A stretch of 5,531 nucleotides of DNA from Clostridiales bacterium. GTDB lineage: Bacteria > Bacillota > Clostridia > Oscillospirales > QAMX01. Below the pieces are notes generated by a model. That model did no database searches. It was not told the DNA's origin and saw only the letters and a list, made by a program, of their open reading frames with translations. The translations under genes were made by a program, and so were the position numbers. Positions 1 to 5,312 of the stretch are shown here, piece by piece. The DNA lies in assembly GCA_016285815.1 (NCBI GenBank), contig JAEERN010000195.1, positions 1 to 5,531 of the forward strand, written 5' to 3'. Position 1 is the stretch's first letter; the number at the start of each line of letters is the position of its first letter.

Positions 1-596
1 ACGTAGTCGATCTCATCGGGGTCGCAGTTGGTGTCCACGATGGCCACGATGGGGATGTTCAGCAGACGGGCTTCCGCCACAGCGATGCGTTCCTTGCGGG
101 GGTCCACAACGAACATAGCCCCGGGCAGCTTGGTCATTTCCTTGATGCCGCCCAGGAAACGGTCCAGCTTTTCTTTTTTGCCCTTCAGCTGGGCAACTTC
201 CTTCTTGGGCAGGATGTCGAAGGTGCCGTCGTTCTCCATCCGTTCCAGGGTGTGCAGGTACTGGATGCGGCTCTGGATGGTCTTAAAGTTGGTGAGCATA
301 CCGCCCAGCCAGCGTTCGTTCACATAGAACTGACCGCAGCGCTCGGCCTCTTCCTTGATGGAATCCTGGGCCTGCTTCTTGGTGCCCACGAAAAGGACGC
401 TCTTGCCCTCGGCGGCGACGCTCTTCATGAAATTGTAGGCCTCGTCCACCTTATGCACGGTCTTTTGCAGGTCGATGATATAGATGCCGTTGCGCTCGGT
501 GAAGATGTACTTCGCCATCTTCGGGTTCCAGCGTCTGGTGTGGTGTCCGAAGTGGACGCCCGCCTCCAAGAGGCTCTTCATGGATACGATTGACAT
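1..596 (-). CDS. rpsB: 30S ribosomal protein S2, 3' end cut off by the window edge
   Basis: Structural protein of the small ribosomal subunit, needed with S1 for translation initiation. The reverse-strand reading frame is open from 596 to the left edge and gives 198 complete residues of a protein usually about 230-260 long, so the C-terminal part is missing. Recognisable S2 signatures are the N-terminal run SLLEAGVHFGHHTRRWNPKM (residues 8-27), YIFTERNGIYIIDLQKT (30-46), VGTKKQAQ (about 70-77), RWLGGMLTNFKTI (about 94-106), and near the edge a PGAMFVVDP stretch followed by NIPIVAIVDTNCDPD. The start at 596 is chosen because AGGAGG (608 to 603) lies 6 bases upstream. An internal Met at residue 6 has no such site. 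A good promoter lies about 120-150 bases upstream, with a structured leader in between. In most bacteria tsf follows rpsB; that position is outside the window. Identification is by recognised family sequence and is very secure. Confidence 0.97.
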   Translation of the reverse strand, partial: MSIVSMKSLLEAGVHFGHHTRRWNPKMAKYIFTERNGIYIIDLQKTVHKVDEAYNFMKSVAAEGKSVLFVGTKKQAQDSIKEEAERCGQFYVNERWLGGMLTNFKTIQSRIQYLHTLERMENDGTFDILPKKEVAQLKGKKEKLDRFLGGIKEMTKLPGAMFVVDPRKERIAVAEARLLNIPIVAIVDTNCDPDEIDY

Positions 597-640
597 TGTT
601 TTCCTCCTGATTTTGTTTTTTACCGCCACGCGTGTCTTCC

Positions 641-683
641 CTCGGAAGAGACCGGGGCGCGCCCCGGCACGGCTCTCTCTCGG
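641..683 (-). promoter_or_regulatory. rpsB 5' leader stem-loop
   Basis: The mRNA leader between the predicted rpsB start point (about 710) and the ATG at 596 is about 113 bases long. It contains a perfect 16-base GC palindrome at 652-667 (CCGGGGCGCGCCCCGG). Outside it, AGAGA at 647-651 can pair with TCTCT at 674-678 across a small asymmetric bulge, giving one strong hairpin in the RNA. rpsB leaders in several bacterial groups are known sites of feedback control by S2. Whether this hairpin plays that role is inference, and no match to a described rpsB leader RNA can be claimed from sight. Confidence 0.4.
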
Positions 684-716
684 TCGCGCGTGTGTGTGGT
701 AAGGATAACCTATGGT

Positions 717-745
717 ATTCTATCACAAGCGGGCGGATTTTGCAA
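717..745 (-). promoter_or_regulatory. Sigma-A-type promoter of rpsB with extended -10
   Basis: On the reverse strand, TTGCAA (745 to 740, four of six matches to TTGACA) is followed by a 17-base spacer and TAGAAT (722 to 717, five of six matches to TATAAT). A TG one base before the -10 makes it an extended -10. Transcription should begin near 710, giving a leader of about 113 bases before the rpsB start codon. It sits directly downstream of a run of A-tracts (listed separately). No experimental start site is known, so this is a consensus match with correct spacing and position. Confidence 0.7.
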
Positions 746-748
746 GAG

Positions 749-776
749 TTTTTTTCTGTTTTTTTTCGCGTTTTTT
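749..776 (-). promoter_or_regulatory. UP-element-like phased A-tracts upstream of rpsB promoter
   Basis: Three A-tracts on the reverse strand, at 749-755 (7), 759-766 (8) and 771-776 (6), lie immediately upstream of the predicted rpsB -35 hexamer. Their centres fall at about 752, 762.5 and 773.5, so the spacing is close to one helical turn. AT-rich UP elements at this position bind the C-terminal domain of the RNA polymerase alpha subunit at strong rRNA and ribosomal-protein promoters. Phased A-tracts also bend DNA. Function is inferred from position and composition in otherwise very GC-rich sequence. Confidence 0.55.
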
Positions 777-828
777 CGCGGGGCGCTTTCGCCCGCCGGC
801 GGAAAGGGCGCGCCCGCTCCCCCGGCAC

Positions 829-869
829 GCGAAGGGCGCTTCCGCAGCGTCTGCGGAAGCGCCCTTCGC
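829..869 (-). terminator. Perfect 19-bp hairpin downstream of the solute-binding protein gene
   Basis: Bases 829-847 and 851-869 are exact reverse complements, separated by a 3-base loop, making a very stable 19-bp stem. It lies 65 bases beyond the stop codon of the lipoprotein gene and upstream of the rpsB promoter region, where a transcript end is expected. Neither strand has a run of T directly after the stem, so it is not a textbook intrinsic terminator. It could be a bidirectional or Rho-assisted end, or a 3'-end stabilising structure. The structure itself is certain; the terminator role is inferred. Confidence 0.55.
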
Positions 870-891
870 TTCAGAGAGTATTCACCTTCGG

Positions 892-932
892 GGGATCCGG
901 CACCACACGGATCCCGACGGGATCAGCGATCC
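892..932. repeat. Cluster of GGATCC-containing inverted repeats just past the stop codon
   Basis: GGGATCCG (892-899) and CGGATCCC (908-915) form an 8-bp stem with an 8-base loop. GGATC (920-924) and GATCC (928-932) form a second small stem with a 3-base loop. Both lie between the stop codon of the lipoprotein gene (935-937) and the 19-bp hairpin at 829-869. They probably belong to the 3' untranslated region of that mRNA. No function can be assigned beyond RNA folding. Confidence 0.5.
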
Positions 933-934
933 GC

Positions 935-2434
935 TCAGTACTTGAAGACCAGGTCCAGCTCGGCCTGCACGGTGTCCTGATAGGCCTCGGCGGCCTGCGC
1001 GGCAGTCTTCTCAAGGGTGTAGATGTCGCGGTAGAACTCCTTGCGGACGATCTGATACATATTGTCCGAGCACTTGGCGATGTTCATCTTGCCGTTGGGC
1101 AGCAGGTAGTCGTTGATGATCTCCAGACAGGCCTCCGAGCCGTTCAGGTTGACGGCCAGCTCGTCCAGATAGGCGTCCCAATCCGTCATGAGGCGGCCCA
1201 GCTCGTTCATCAGCACGCAGACCAGGTCGATGTCCTTGACGTTCATCGGGATGAAGATGAAGTCGCAGTCGGCGACGTTCATGCAGTAGTTGGTGGCGTT
1301 GGGACAGTGCGGGATCGGGGTGATGCCCAGATCGAAGGTACAGGAACCCGTGCCCTCTTCTTCGACGTTGCCGCCGTACAGCCCGGCAAAGCCGGCCTGA
1401 CCGGCGTAGAACATGCTGCGGCGGTCGCCGCGGCCCACGGTGTCGCCGTAGACCGGGTATTCGTACTCGCTCGTGGACAGCTTATACATGAACTCGAGGG
1501 ACTCGAGAACGTTCGGATCCTGCAGGTTGGCGACCCACTTGCCGTCCTTGCCCAGGACGATGGGGCCGGTGCCGTTGGACCAGGCTTCGTTGCCGTCGGT
1601 GTCCAGAGCGACGCCCCAGACGTCCGGCTTGCCGTCGCCGTCCGTGTCAGACGTGATCTTGCCGGCGATATCGAGGAACATGTCATAGTCCCACTTGAAG
1701 TCGCGGATGGCCTGATAGATCTCGTCGGAAGAGTACCCCGCCGCATTGGTCAGATCCCCGTTGAAGGCATAGAAGTGCCCCAGTTTTGTGTAAAAGTACT
1801 TGCCGGTGAAGTCGAGACACCAGGTCTTGTCGAACATCCGGCTCATCCGGGTATAGTACTGGTTGCACGTCTCCTCGCTGGTGAAGTCCAGCCCGTACCG
1901 GTCAGACAGCTCGTCCATCGAGAAGAGATAGCCGTTGACCAGACAGGGGATCCACGTGGACTGACGGCCTGTCAGACAGGAATAGGGCGCGTTGTTGGAC
2001 AGGATGGAACCGCTGATCCAGTCCATCTTCCCGGCGTCCCCGTCGTGAGTGACGCTGATCTCACAGCCGTACTTTTCCATCAGCCCGTCAAGGGCAGCGG
2101 TGAATCCCGTTCCCCGCTCCGTTTCGCGGTCGCCGTACAGCCCGCCGCAGTTTTTGATGCTGAACGTGAACTCTTTTCCGGCAAATGCCGCGAACGGATC
2201 CTCAGTCGTCTCTGTGGCGGTCGCTACGGTCGTCGCGGTGGTGGTTGCTTCGGTCGTCGTGCCCTCTGTGGCGGTGGTCGTCGCGGTGGTGGATTCAGTC
2301 GTCGTGGTGGCGGCTTCGGTCGTCGTGGCCTCTGTGGCGGTGGTCGTCCCGGTCTCGCCGCCGTTACAGGCGGCGAACAGACCGGCGATCATCACGAGCG
2401 CCAGCAGAAGCGCGAGGATCTTGGTTCTTTTCAT
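935..2434 (-). CDS. Extracellular solute-binding lipoprotein, ABC sugar importer type (family 1-like)
   Basis: Probable substrate-capture component of an ABC carbohydrate importer, anchored on the outer face of the membrane. It is 499 residues from the chosen start. Residues 1-23 are a lipoprotein signal: MKR, a hydrophobic core, and LFAAC with Cys23 as the lipidation site. Phe at the -3 position is slightly atypical. Residues about 29-79 are a low-complexity Thr/Ala/Glu linker, a spacer between lipid anchor and domain. The folded domain follows, with a DTDGDGKPDVWG segment (about 263-274) common in clostridial binding proteins, and a YAGQAGFAGLYGG ... GITPIP region typical of the C-terminal half. 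The start at 2434 is preferred over an in-frame ATG at 2449 because GGGGG (2446-2442) sits 7 bases upstream and the signal begins MKR. The domain has 13 cysteines besides Cys23, which is many for an exported protein. No permease or ATPase gene is adjacent. The gene lies 141 bases downstream of the GH95 gene on the same strand, so an oligosaccharide is a reasonable but unproven ligand. Confidence 0.82.
   Translation of the reverse strand: MKRTKILALLLALVMIAGLFAACNGGETGTTTATEATTTEAATTTTESTTATTTATEGTTTEATTTATTVATATETTEDPFAAFAGKEFTFSIKNCGGLYGDRETERGTGFTAALDGLMEKYGCEISVTHDGDAGKMDWISGSILSNNAPYSCLTGRQSTWIPCLVNGYLFSMDELSDRYGLDFTSEETCNQYYTRMSRMFDKTWCLDFTGKYFYTKLGHFYAFNGDLTNAAGYSSDEIYQAIRDFKWDYDMFLDIAGKITSDTDGDGKPDVWGVALDTDGNEAWSNGTGPIVLGKDGKWVANLQDPNVLESLEFMYKLSTSEYEYPVYGDTVGRGDRRSMFYAGQAGFAGLYGGNVEEEGTGSCTFDLGITPIPHCPNATNYCMNVADCDFIFIPMNVKDIDLVCVLMNELGRLMTDWDAYLDELAVNLNGSEACLEIINDYLLPNGKMNIAKCSDNMYQIVRKEFYRDIYTLEKTAAQAAEAYQDTVQAELDLVFKY
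2201..2353 (-). repeat. Thr-rich linker-coding low-complexity DNA with a 41-bp direct repeat
   Basis: The DNA for the Thr/Ala/Glu linker of the lipoprotein is made of near-repeated ACG/ACC/GCC/GAA codons. Within it, 2247-2287 and 2313-2353 match at 39 of 41 positions, offset by 66 bases (22 codons, so in frame). Loss or gain of a unit would change linker length without a frameshift. Confidence 0.75.
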
Positions 2435-2441
2435 GAAAGAA

Positions 2442-2446
2442 ACCCC
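2442..2446 (-). promoter_or_regulatory. Ribosome binding site deciding the lipoprotein start
   Basis: GGGGG on the reverse strand lies 7 bases before the ATG at 2434. It is weaker than AGGAGG but is the only purine-rich site at a usable distance. The alternative ATG at 2449 has only GAG directly against it. This favours the start that produces a clean MKR-type lipoprotein signal. Confidence 0.5.
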
Positions 2447-2458
2447 CATCTCTCTATT

Positions 2459-2485
2459 TTTTCCACAGAAAGCTCTGTTGGAAAA
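2459..2485. promoter_or_regulatory. Inverted repeat upstream of the lipoprotein gene
   Basis: TTTTCCA + CAGA (2459-2469) pairs with TCTG + T + TGGAAAA (2474-2485): eleven base pairs with one bulged T and a 4-base loop. It lies 25-51 bases upstream of the preferred start codon, between the GH95 stop and the lipoprotein gene. It may be an operator or a hairpin in the mRNA or intergenic transcript. I find no convincing -35/-10 pair in 2450-2575, so the lipoprotein gene may rely on read-through from the GH95 promoter. Confidence 0.4.
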
Positions 2486-2575
2486 TCAGGGTGACTTCCG
2501 ATCAAAAGAATCGTTTTTTCTCTTGCGGCGGCTTTTGCCGCGGACGCACGGCCCGCCGGCCTCTTCCTTCGGCGT

Positions 2576-4873
2576 TTATCTCACCGTGAAGCGGACGGTC
2601 CTGCCCGCGGTACCGGCAAACTTCAGGATCGTCCCGCACGTCTCGGCGGCGACGTCCGCCGAAACCGCCGCGGCGCAGTCCGCCTCGGCGGGCAGCTCGA
2701 CGGTCACCTCGCCGTCGAAGTCCGGCGTGACGGCGAAGGACGCGATGCGCCCGTCCTTCCACGCCGCGTCGACGGTATACCCGCCCCGGGCGCGCAGGCC
2801 GGCGAACCGACCGCGGTCCAGGATCTTCGGCAGAGCCGGCAGCAGCTCTATGCGCCCCTCGTGGCTCTGGAGCAGCATCTCGGTGATGCCCGCTCCCCCG
2901 CCGAAGTTCCCGTCGATCTGGAACGGCGGGTGGTTGTCGAACAGGTTGGGAAGCGTGGACTTGGTGAACAGCAGACGGATGTTCTCATAGACCGCCTCGC
3001 CGTCGCGCAGGCGGGCGAACAGGTTGATCAGCCACGCCCGGCTCCAGCCCGTGTGACCGCCGCCGGCGGCCAGCCGGCGGTCCAGGCTGACCCGCAGGGC
3101 CCGGTAGAGCTCCGGCGTACCGCGGTTGATGCTGGTGCCCGGATAGAGGCCGAAGGCGTGGGACACGTGCCGGTGGCCCGGCTCGACCTCTTCAAAGTCC
3201 CACAGCCACTCCTGAAGCTGTCCAAAGCGCCCGATCTGCAGCGGCGGCATCTTGGCAAGGGCCTGCCGCGCCTCTTCGGCCTGGGCCGGATCGACGCCGA
3301 GGATCTCCTCCATCTCGATATAGAACTTGAAAAGCCCGCCGATCATCTCGATGTCCATGGTGGGCGAAACGGTCAGCGTGATGGGCCGGCGGTCGCCTTT
3401 GGCGATCCCGTCCGGCGGGTAATAGCTGTTCTCCGGCGACGTGGTCGGCCCCGTGAGCAGACGGCCCTCGGCGTCCTCGAACATATAGTCCAGGAAGAAC
3501 CGCGCGCTCTGGGCGATGAACTCATAGGCCGTCTCGCGCAGGAACTTCCGGTCCTTCGTATAGAGCCAATGCTCCCACATATGATAGCAGAGCCATGCGG
3601 CTCCGTTGGGCCAGAAGCCGCAGAACCCGTCCGCCACGGCGGTCATGCCGTAGATGTCGCTGACGTGGTGCACCACGGTGCCGCGGACGTGATAGTTCAC
3701 CCGGGCGGTCCGCTTGCCGGACTCCAGCAGGCACCCGTTCATATAGTCGAACAGCGGCAGAGCACAGTCCGGAAGGTTGGCCTCTTCCGCCTGCCAATAG
3801 TTCATCTGCACGTTGATGTTGGTGTGATAGTCTGCGTTCCACGGGCTCTGCAGGCCGTCGGCCCAGACGCCCTGCAGGTTGGCCGGCATGGAGCCGGGCC
3901 GGCTGGACGAGATCAGCAGGTACTTCGCGAACTGCCAGTACAGACCGACCAGCTCGCGGTCCACCGCCTCGGGATCGGCCTTCAGCCGCTCCAGCCGCCG
4001 TTCGACGGTCATCCCCGCGCAGGAGTCGTCCCCGAAGTCCAGCTCCGACCGGCGGGACAGCGCGGTGAAATCCGCCTCGTGCTCCGCCTTCAGCGCGTCC
4101 CAGCCCCGGTCCGCCGCGCCGACGGCCGTCTCGACCGCGGCCAGCATGGCCTCCGCCGAGCCCGCGCGGTACGCCGTGGAAACGGCGACGTAGCCGCACA
4201 CCTCCGTGGCGCCGGACACGTCGATCTGTGGTCCGTCCGGCCCGTCCGAGGCGGAAAGGCCGCCGTCCGTGACGATCTTCAGCCGAAGAGCGAACTCGTG
4301 GTCTCCCTTGGCCGTCCGTCCCGCGACGCAGAAGCCGTCCTCCCGCACCTCGCAGGAGCAGATGTTCTCCCGGCGGAAGCTCATCCCGGCGGCAAAGGCC
4401 CGCTCGCCGGTGAAGCGAAAGGCGATCAGCCCCGCGGGGTACGAGGCGAAGGTCTCGCGGCGGAACCGCTTGCCGCCGCAGGTATAGGCCACCTCGGCCA
4501 CGCCGCGGTCCAGATCCAGCGTGCGCGTATAGTCGGCCGCCTCGTCCGTGTCGAAGCGCACGAACAGCTCGCCCGCCGCCTCGTAGGAGCCGATGAAATT
4601 GAAAAACTGCTCGCCCAGCAGCTCGCCGATGAGGTCGCTGGCCTCCAGCGGCTTGTTCTCCAGAAATTTGGCGCGGACCCGATCCACCACGTCCCGCAGG
4701 CCGGGCGCGTCGGTGTCCAGCTTTTCCCCGGACCAGATGGTGTCCTCGTTGAACGAGATGCGCTCTTCGGGAACACCCCCGTAGATCATGGCGCCGAGTC
4801 TTCCGTTGCCCACCGGCGTGGCGTTGTCCCACCGCCCGGCGGCGTTGTCCATTCTGAGAACGTATCGCTTCAT
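2576..4873 (-). CDS. Glycoside hydrolase family 95 protein, probable cytoplasmic alpha-L-fucosidase
   Basis: Inverting hydrolase expected to release terminal alpha-linked L-fucose (typically alpha-1,2) from oligosaccharides; some GH95 members prefer alpha-L-galactose. It is 765 residues, the usual full length. Order: N-terminal beta-sandwich domain (about 1-250) opening with the GH95 hallmark TPVGNGRLGAMIYGG and FNEDTIWSG (residues 19-49); helical linker; (alpha/alpha)6 barrel (about 315-670); C-terminal beta domain. By analogy with the studied Bifidobacterium enzyme AfcA, the catalytic residues appear intact: Asn352 and Asn354 in HTNINVQMNYW, the acid Glu481 in TTSPENSYY, and Asp654 in FQIDGNFGGG. 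The start at 4873 is chosen because the family sequence begins at MKRYVLRM, AGGAGA lies 10 bases upstream, and the open frame to 5023 would run through the promoter and translates to low-complexity residues. No signal peptide or anchor is visible, so a cytoplasmic enzyme acting on imported sugar is likely. No clear intrinsic terminator follows it before the downstream lipoprotein gene. Confidence 0.93.
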   Translation of the reverse strand: MKRYVLRMDNAAGRWDNATPVGNGRLGAMIYGGVPEERISFNEDTIWSGEKLDTDAPGLRDVVDRVRAKFLENKPLEASDLIGELLGEQFFNFIGSYEAAGELFVRFDTDEAADYTRTLDLDRGVAEVAYTCGGKRFRRETFASYPAGLIAFRFTGERAFAAGMSFRRENICSCEVREDGFCVAGRTAKGDHEFALRLKIVTDGGLSASDGPDGPQIDVSGATEVCGYVAVSTAYRAGSAEAMLAAVETAVGAADRGWDALKAEHEADFTALSRRSELDFGDDSCAGMTVERRLERLKADPEAVDRELVGLYWQFAKYLLISSSRPGSMPANLQGVWADGLQSPWNADYHTNINVQMNYWQAEEANLPDCALPLFDYMNGCLLESGKRTARVNYHVRGTVVHHVSDIYGMTAVADGFCGFWPNGAAWLCYHMWEHWLYTKDRKFLRETAYEFIAQSARFFLDYMFEDAEGRLLTGPTTSPENSYYPPDGIAKGDRRPITLTVSPTMDIEMIGGLFKFYIEMEEILGVDPAQAEEARQALAKMPPLQIGRFGQLQEWLWDFEEVEPGHRHVSHAFGLYPGTSINRGTPELYRALRVSLDRRLAAGGGHTGWSRAWLINLFARLRDGEAVYENIRLLFTKSTLPNLFDNHPPFQIDGNFGGGAGITEMLLQSHEGRIELLPALPKILDRGRFAGLRARGGYTVDAAWKDGRIASFAVTPDFDGEVTVELPAEADCAAAVSADVAAETCGTILKFAGTAGRTVRFTVR

Positions 4874-4883
4874 AATCTCTCTG

Positions 4884-4889
4884 TCTCCT
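4884..4889 (-). promoter_or_regulatory. Ribosome binding site of the GH95 gene
   Basis: AGGAGA on the reverse strand is 10 bases before the ATG at 4873. It fixes the start 50 codons inside the longest open frame. Confidence 0.7.
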
Positions 4890-4898
4890 GTCCTGTAA

Positions 4899-4938
4899 GA
4901 CGGATCCGTCCCGGCGCCGCGGGGCGCTCCCCGCGGCG
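4899..4938 (-). promoter_or_regulatory. Structured 5' leader of the GH95 mRNA
   Basis: The predicted leader (about 4958 to 4874) contains a 10-bp GC stem, 4915-4924 with 4929-4938, with a 4-base loop. Closer to the gene is a perfect 12-base palindrome GACGGATCCGTC (4899-4910). An outer pairing of CCGGCGC (4911-4917) with GCGCCGG (4942-4948) is an alternative fold that competes with the base of the stem. There is no T-run on the reverse strand after either, so a simple attenuator is not evident. An effect on mRNA stability or ribosome access is possible but inferred. Confidence 0.4.
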
Positions 4939-4963
4939 GCCGCGCCGGTCTTTGTTTTTGTTC

Positions 4964-4996
4964 TATTGTACAATATCCCCGCTTTCTTGTCAAGAA
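4964..4996. promoter_or_regulatory. Two palindromes overlapping the GH95 -10 and -35: candidate operators
   Basis: TATTGTACAATA (4964-4975) is a perfect 12-base palindrome over the -10. TTCTTG-T-CAAGAA (4984-4996) is a perfect 6+1+6 palindrome over the -35. Their centres are about 20.5 bases apart, near two turns of B-DNA. Both are plausible repressor half-site arrangements. No regulator gene is in the window, so the protein that would bind is unknown. Confidence 0.45.
4965..4993 (-). promoter_or_regulatory. Strong sigma-A promoter of the GH95 gene
   Basis: A perfect TTGACA (4993 to 4988), a 17-base spacer and TACAAT (4970 to 4965, five of six matches) lie on the reverse strand, 92 bases from -10 to the GH95 ATG. 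Transcription should start near 4958. This is the best promoter match in the window. A promoter this close to consensus for a sugar-specific enzyme suggests it is held off by a repressor, and both hexamers lie inside palindromes. Confidence 0.8.
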
Positions 4997-5072
4997 GCCG
5001 AAAACTCGGGGAAATGTTTTCAAATAACTGTGGGTTTCGTTCTTGCTATTTTTCCGGACCTGTGGTATACTT

Positions 5073-5081
5073 TCTCCAGAA
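5073..5081 (+). promoter_or_regulatory. Extended -10 promoter of the DUF1858-trmK transcript
   Basis: TGGTATACT at 5073-5081 combines the extended TG with TATACT (five of six matches to TATAAT). No good -35 lies 16-18 bases upstream (the sequence there is around TTCCGGA), which is tolerated by extended -10 promoters. Transcription would start near 5088, just before the ribosome binding site, giving a very short leader of about 19 bases. Confidence 0.6.
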
Positions 5082-5106
5082 TCAATACCCGGGAGGTTTA
5101 TCGCAT

Positions 5107-5310
5107 ATGCAGATCACCAAAGACACGCTGATCGGCGAAGCCCTGGATTACGACATCGAGCTCGCCCAGTTCCTGTTTGCCATCGGGATGCACTGCCTCG
5201 GCTGCCCCGCTTCTCGCGGCGAATCGCTGGAGCAGGCCTGCGCCGTCCACGGCACCGACTGTGACCAGCTGGTCCAGAGCATGAACGATTTTCTGGCGAG
5301 CAAGAACTGA
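5107..5310 (+). CDS. DUF1858 domain protein (hybrid-cluster-associated disulfide-domain type)
   Basis: A stand-alone 67-residue protein that is almost entirely one DUF1858 domain, the fold also found at the N-terminus of ScdA/RIC-type di-iron proteins. Sequence support: an N-terminal MQITKDTLIGEAL stretch, then a hydrophobic helix (ELAQFLFAIGM), then the diagnostic GMHCLGCPASRGESLEQAC with Cys30 and Cys33 as a CxxC pair, and a closing helix. Cys45 and Cys52 are two further cysteines. The CxxC suggests redox or metal chemistry, but the family's biochemical role is not established. The start at 5107 is supported by GGGAGG at 5091-5096 (10 bases upstream) and by the -10 at 5076-5081; an upstream open extension to 4966 would cross that promoter and has no family similarity. 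The trmK start follows two bases after the stop, so the two are almost certainly cotranscribed. Confidence 0.88.
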   Translation: MQITKDTLIGEALDYDIELAQFLFAIGMHCLGCPASRGESLEQACAVHGTDCDQLVQSMNDFLASKN

Positions 5311-5312
5311 GG

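Noticed and set aside
744..776. The T-rich stretch as a rightward intrinsic terminator
   Set aside because: No hairpin stands directly before it on the plus strand and no plus-strand gene ends there. Its place upstream of the rpsB -35 fits an UP element better.
451..828. A 125-codon minus-strand frame overlapping the start of rpsB
   Set aside because: It reads out of frame through rpsB and its leader; the product is basic and low-complexity and matches nothing recognisable.
2201..2353. A CRISPR array or tandem-repeat element at the repetitive stretch
   Set aside because: The repeats are in-frame Thr/Ala/Glu codons within a lipoprotein gene, without regular repeats and unique spacers.
632..2494. 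A 620-codon plus-strand open frame opposite the lipoprotein gene
   Set aside because: Its product is low-complexity (Val/Gly/Arg-rich), lies antisense to a recognisable solute-binding protein, and runs through the rpsB promoter region. It is an artefact of GC-rich codon use on the other strand.
2521..2545. The small GCGGC-TTTT-GCCGC hairpin as terminator of the GH95 gene
   Set aside because: The stem is only 5 bp and is followed on the reverse strand by A-rich, not T-rich, sequence.
4874..5023. A 50-residue N-terminal extension of the GH95 protein
   Set aside because: It would overlap the -10, -35 and leader hairpins, encodes arginine/proline-rich filler, and is not a signal peptide. The family start and ribosome binding site are at 4873.
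2861..5131. A 756-codon plus-strand open frame opposite the GH95 gene
   Set aside because: It is antisense to a clear GH95 protein, has a biased His/Val/Arg/Gly composition with no known motif, and crosses two promoters and the DUF1858 start.
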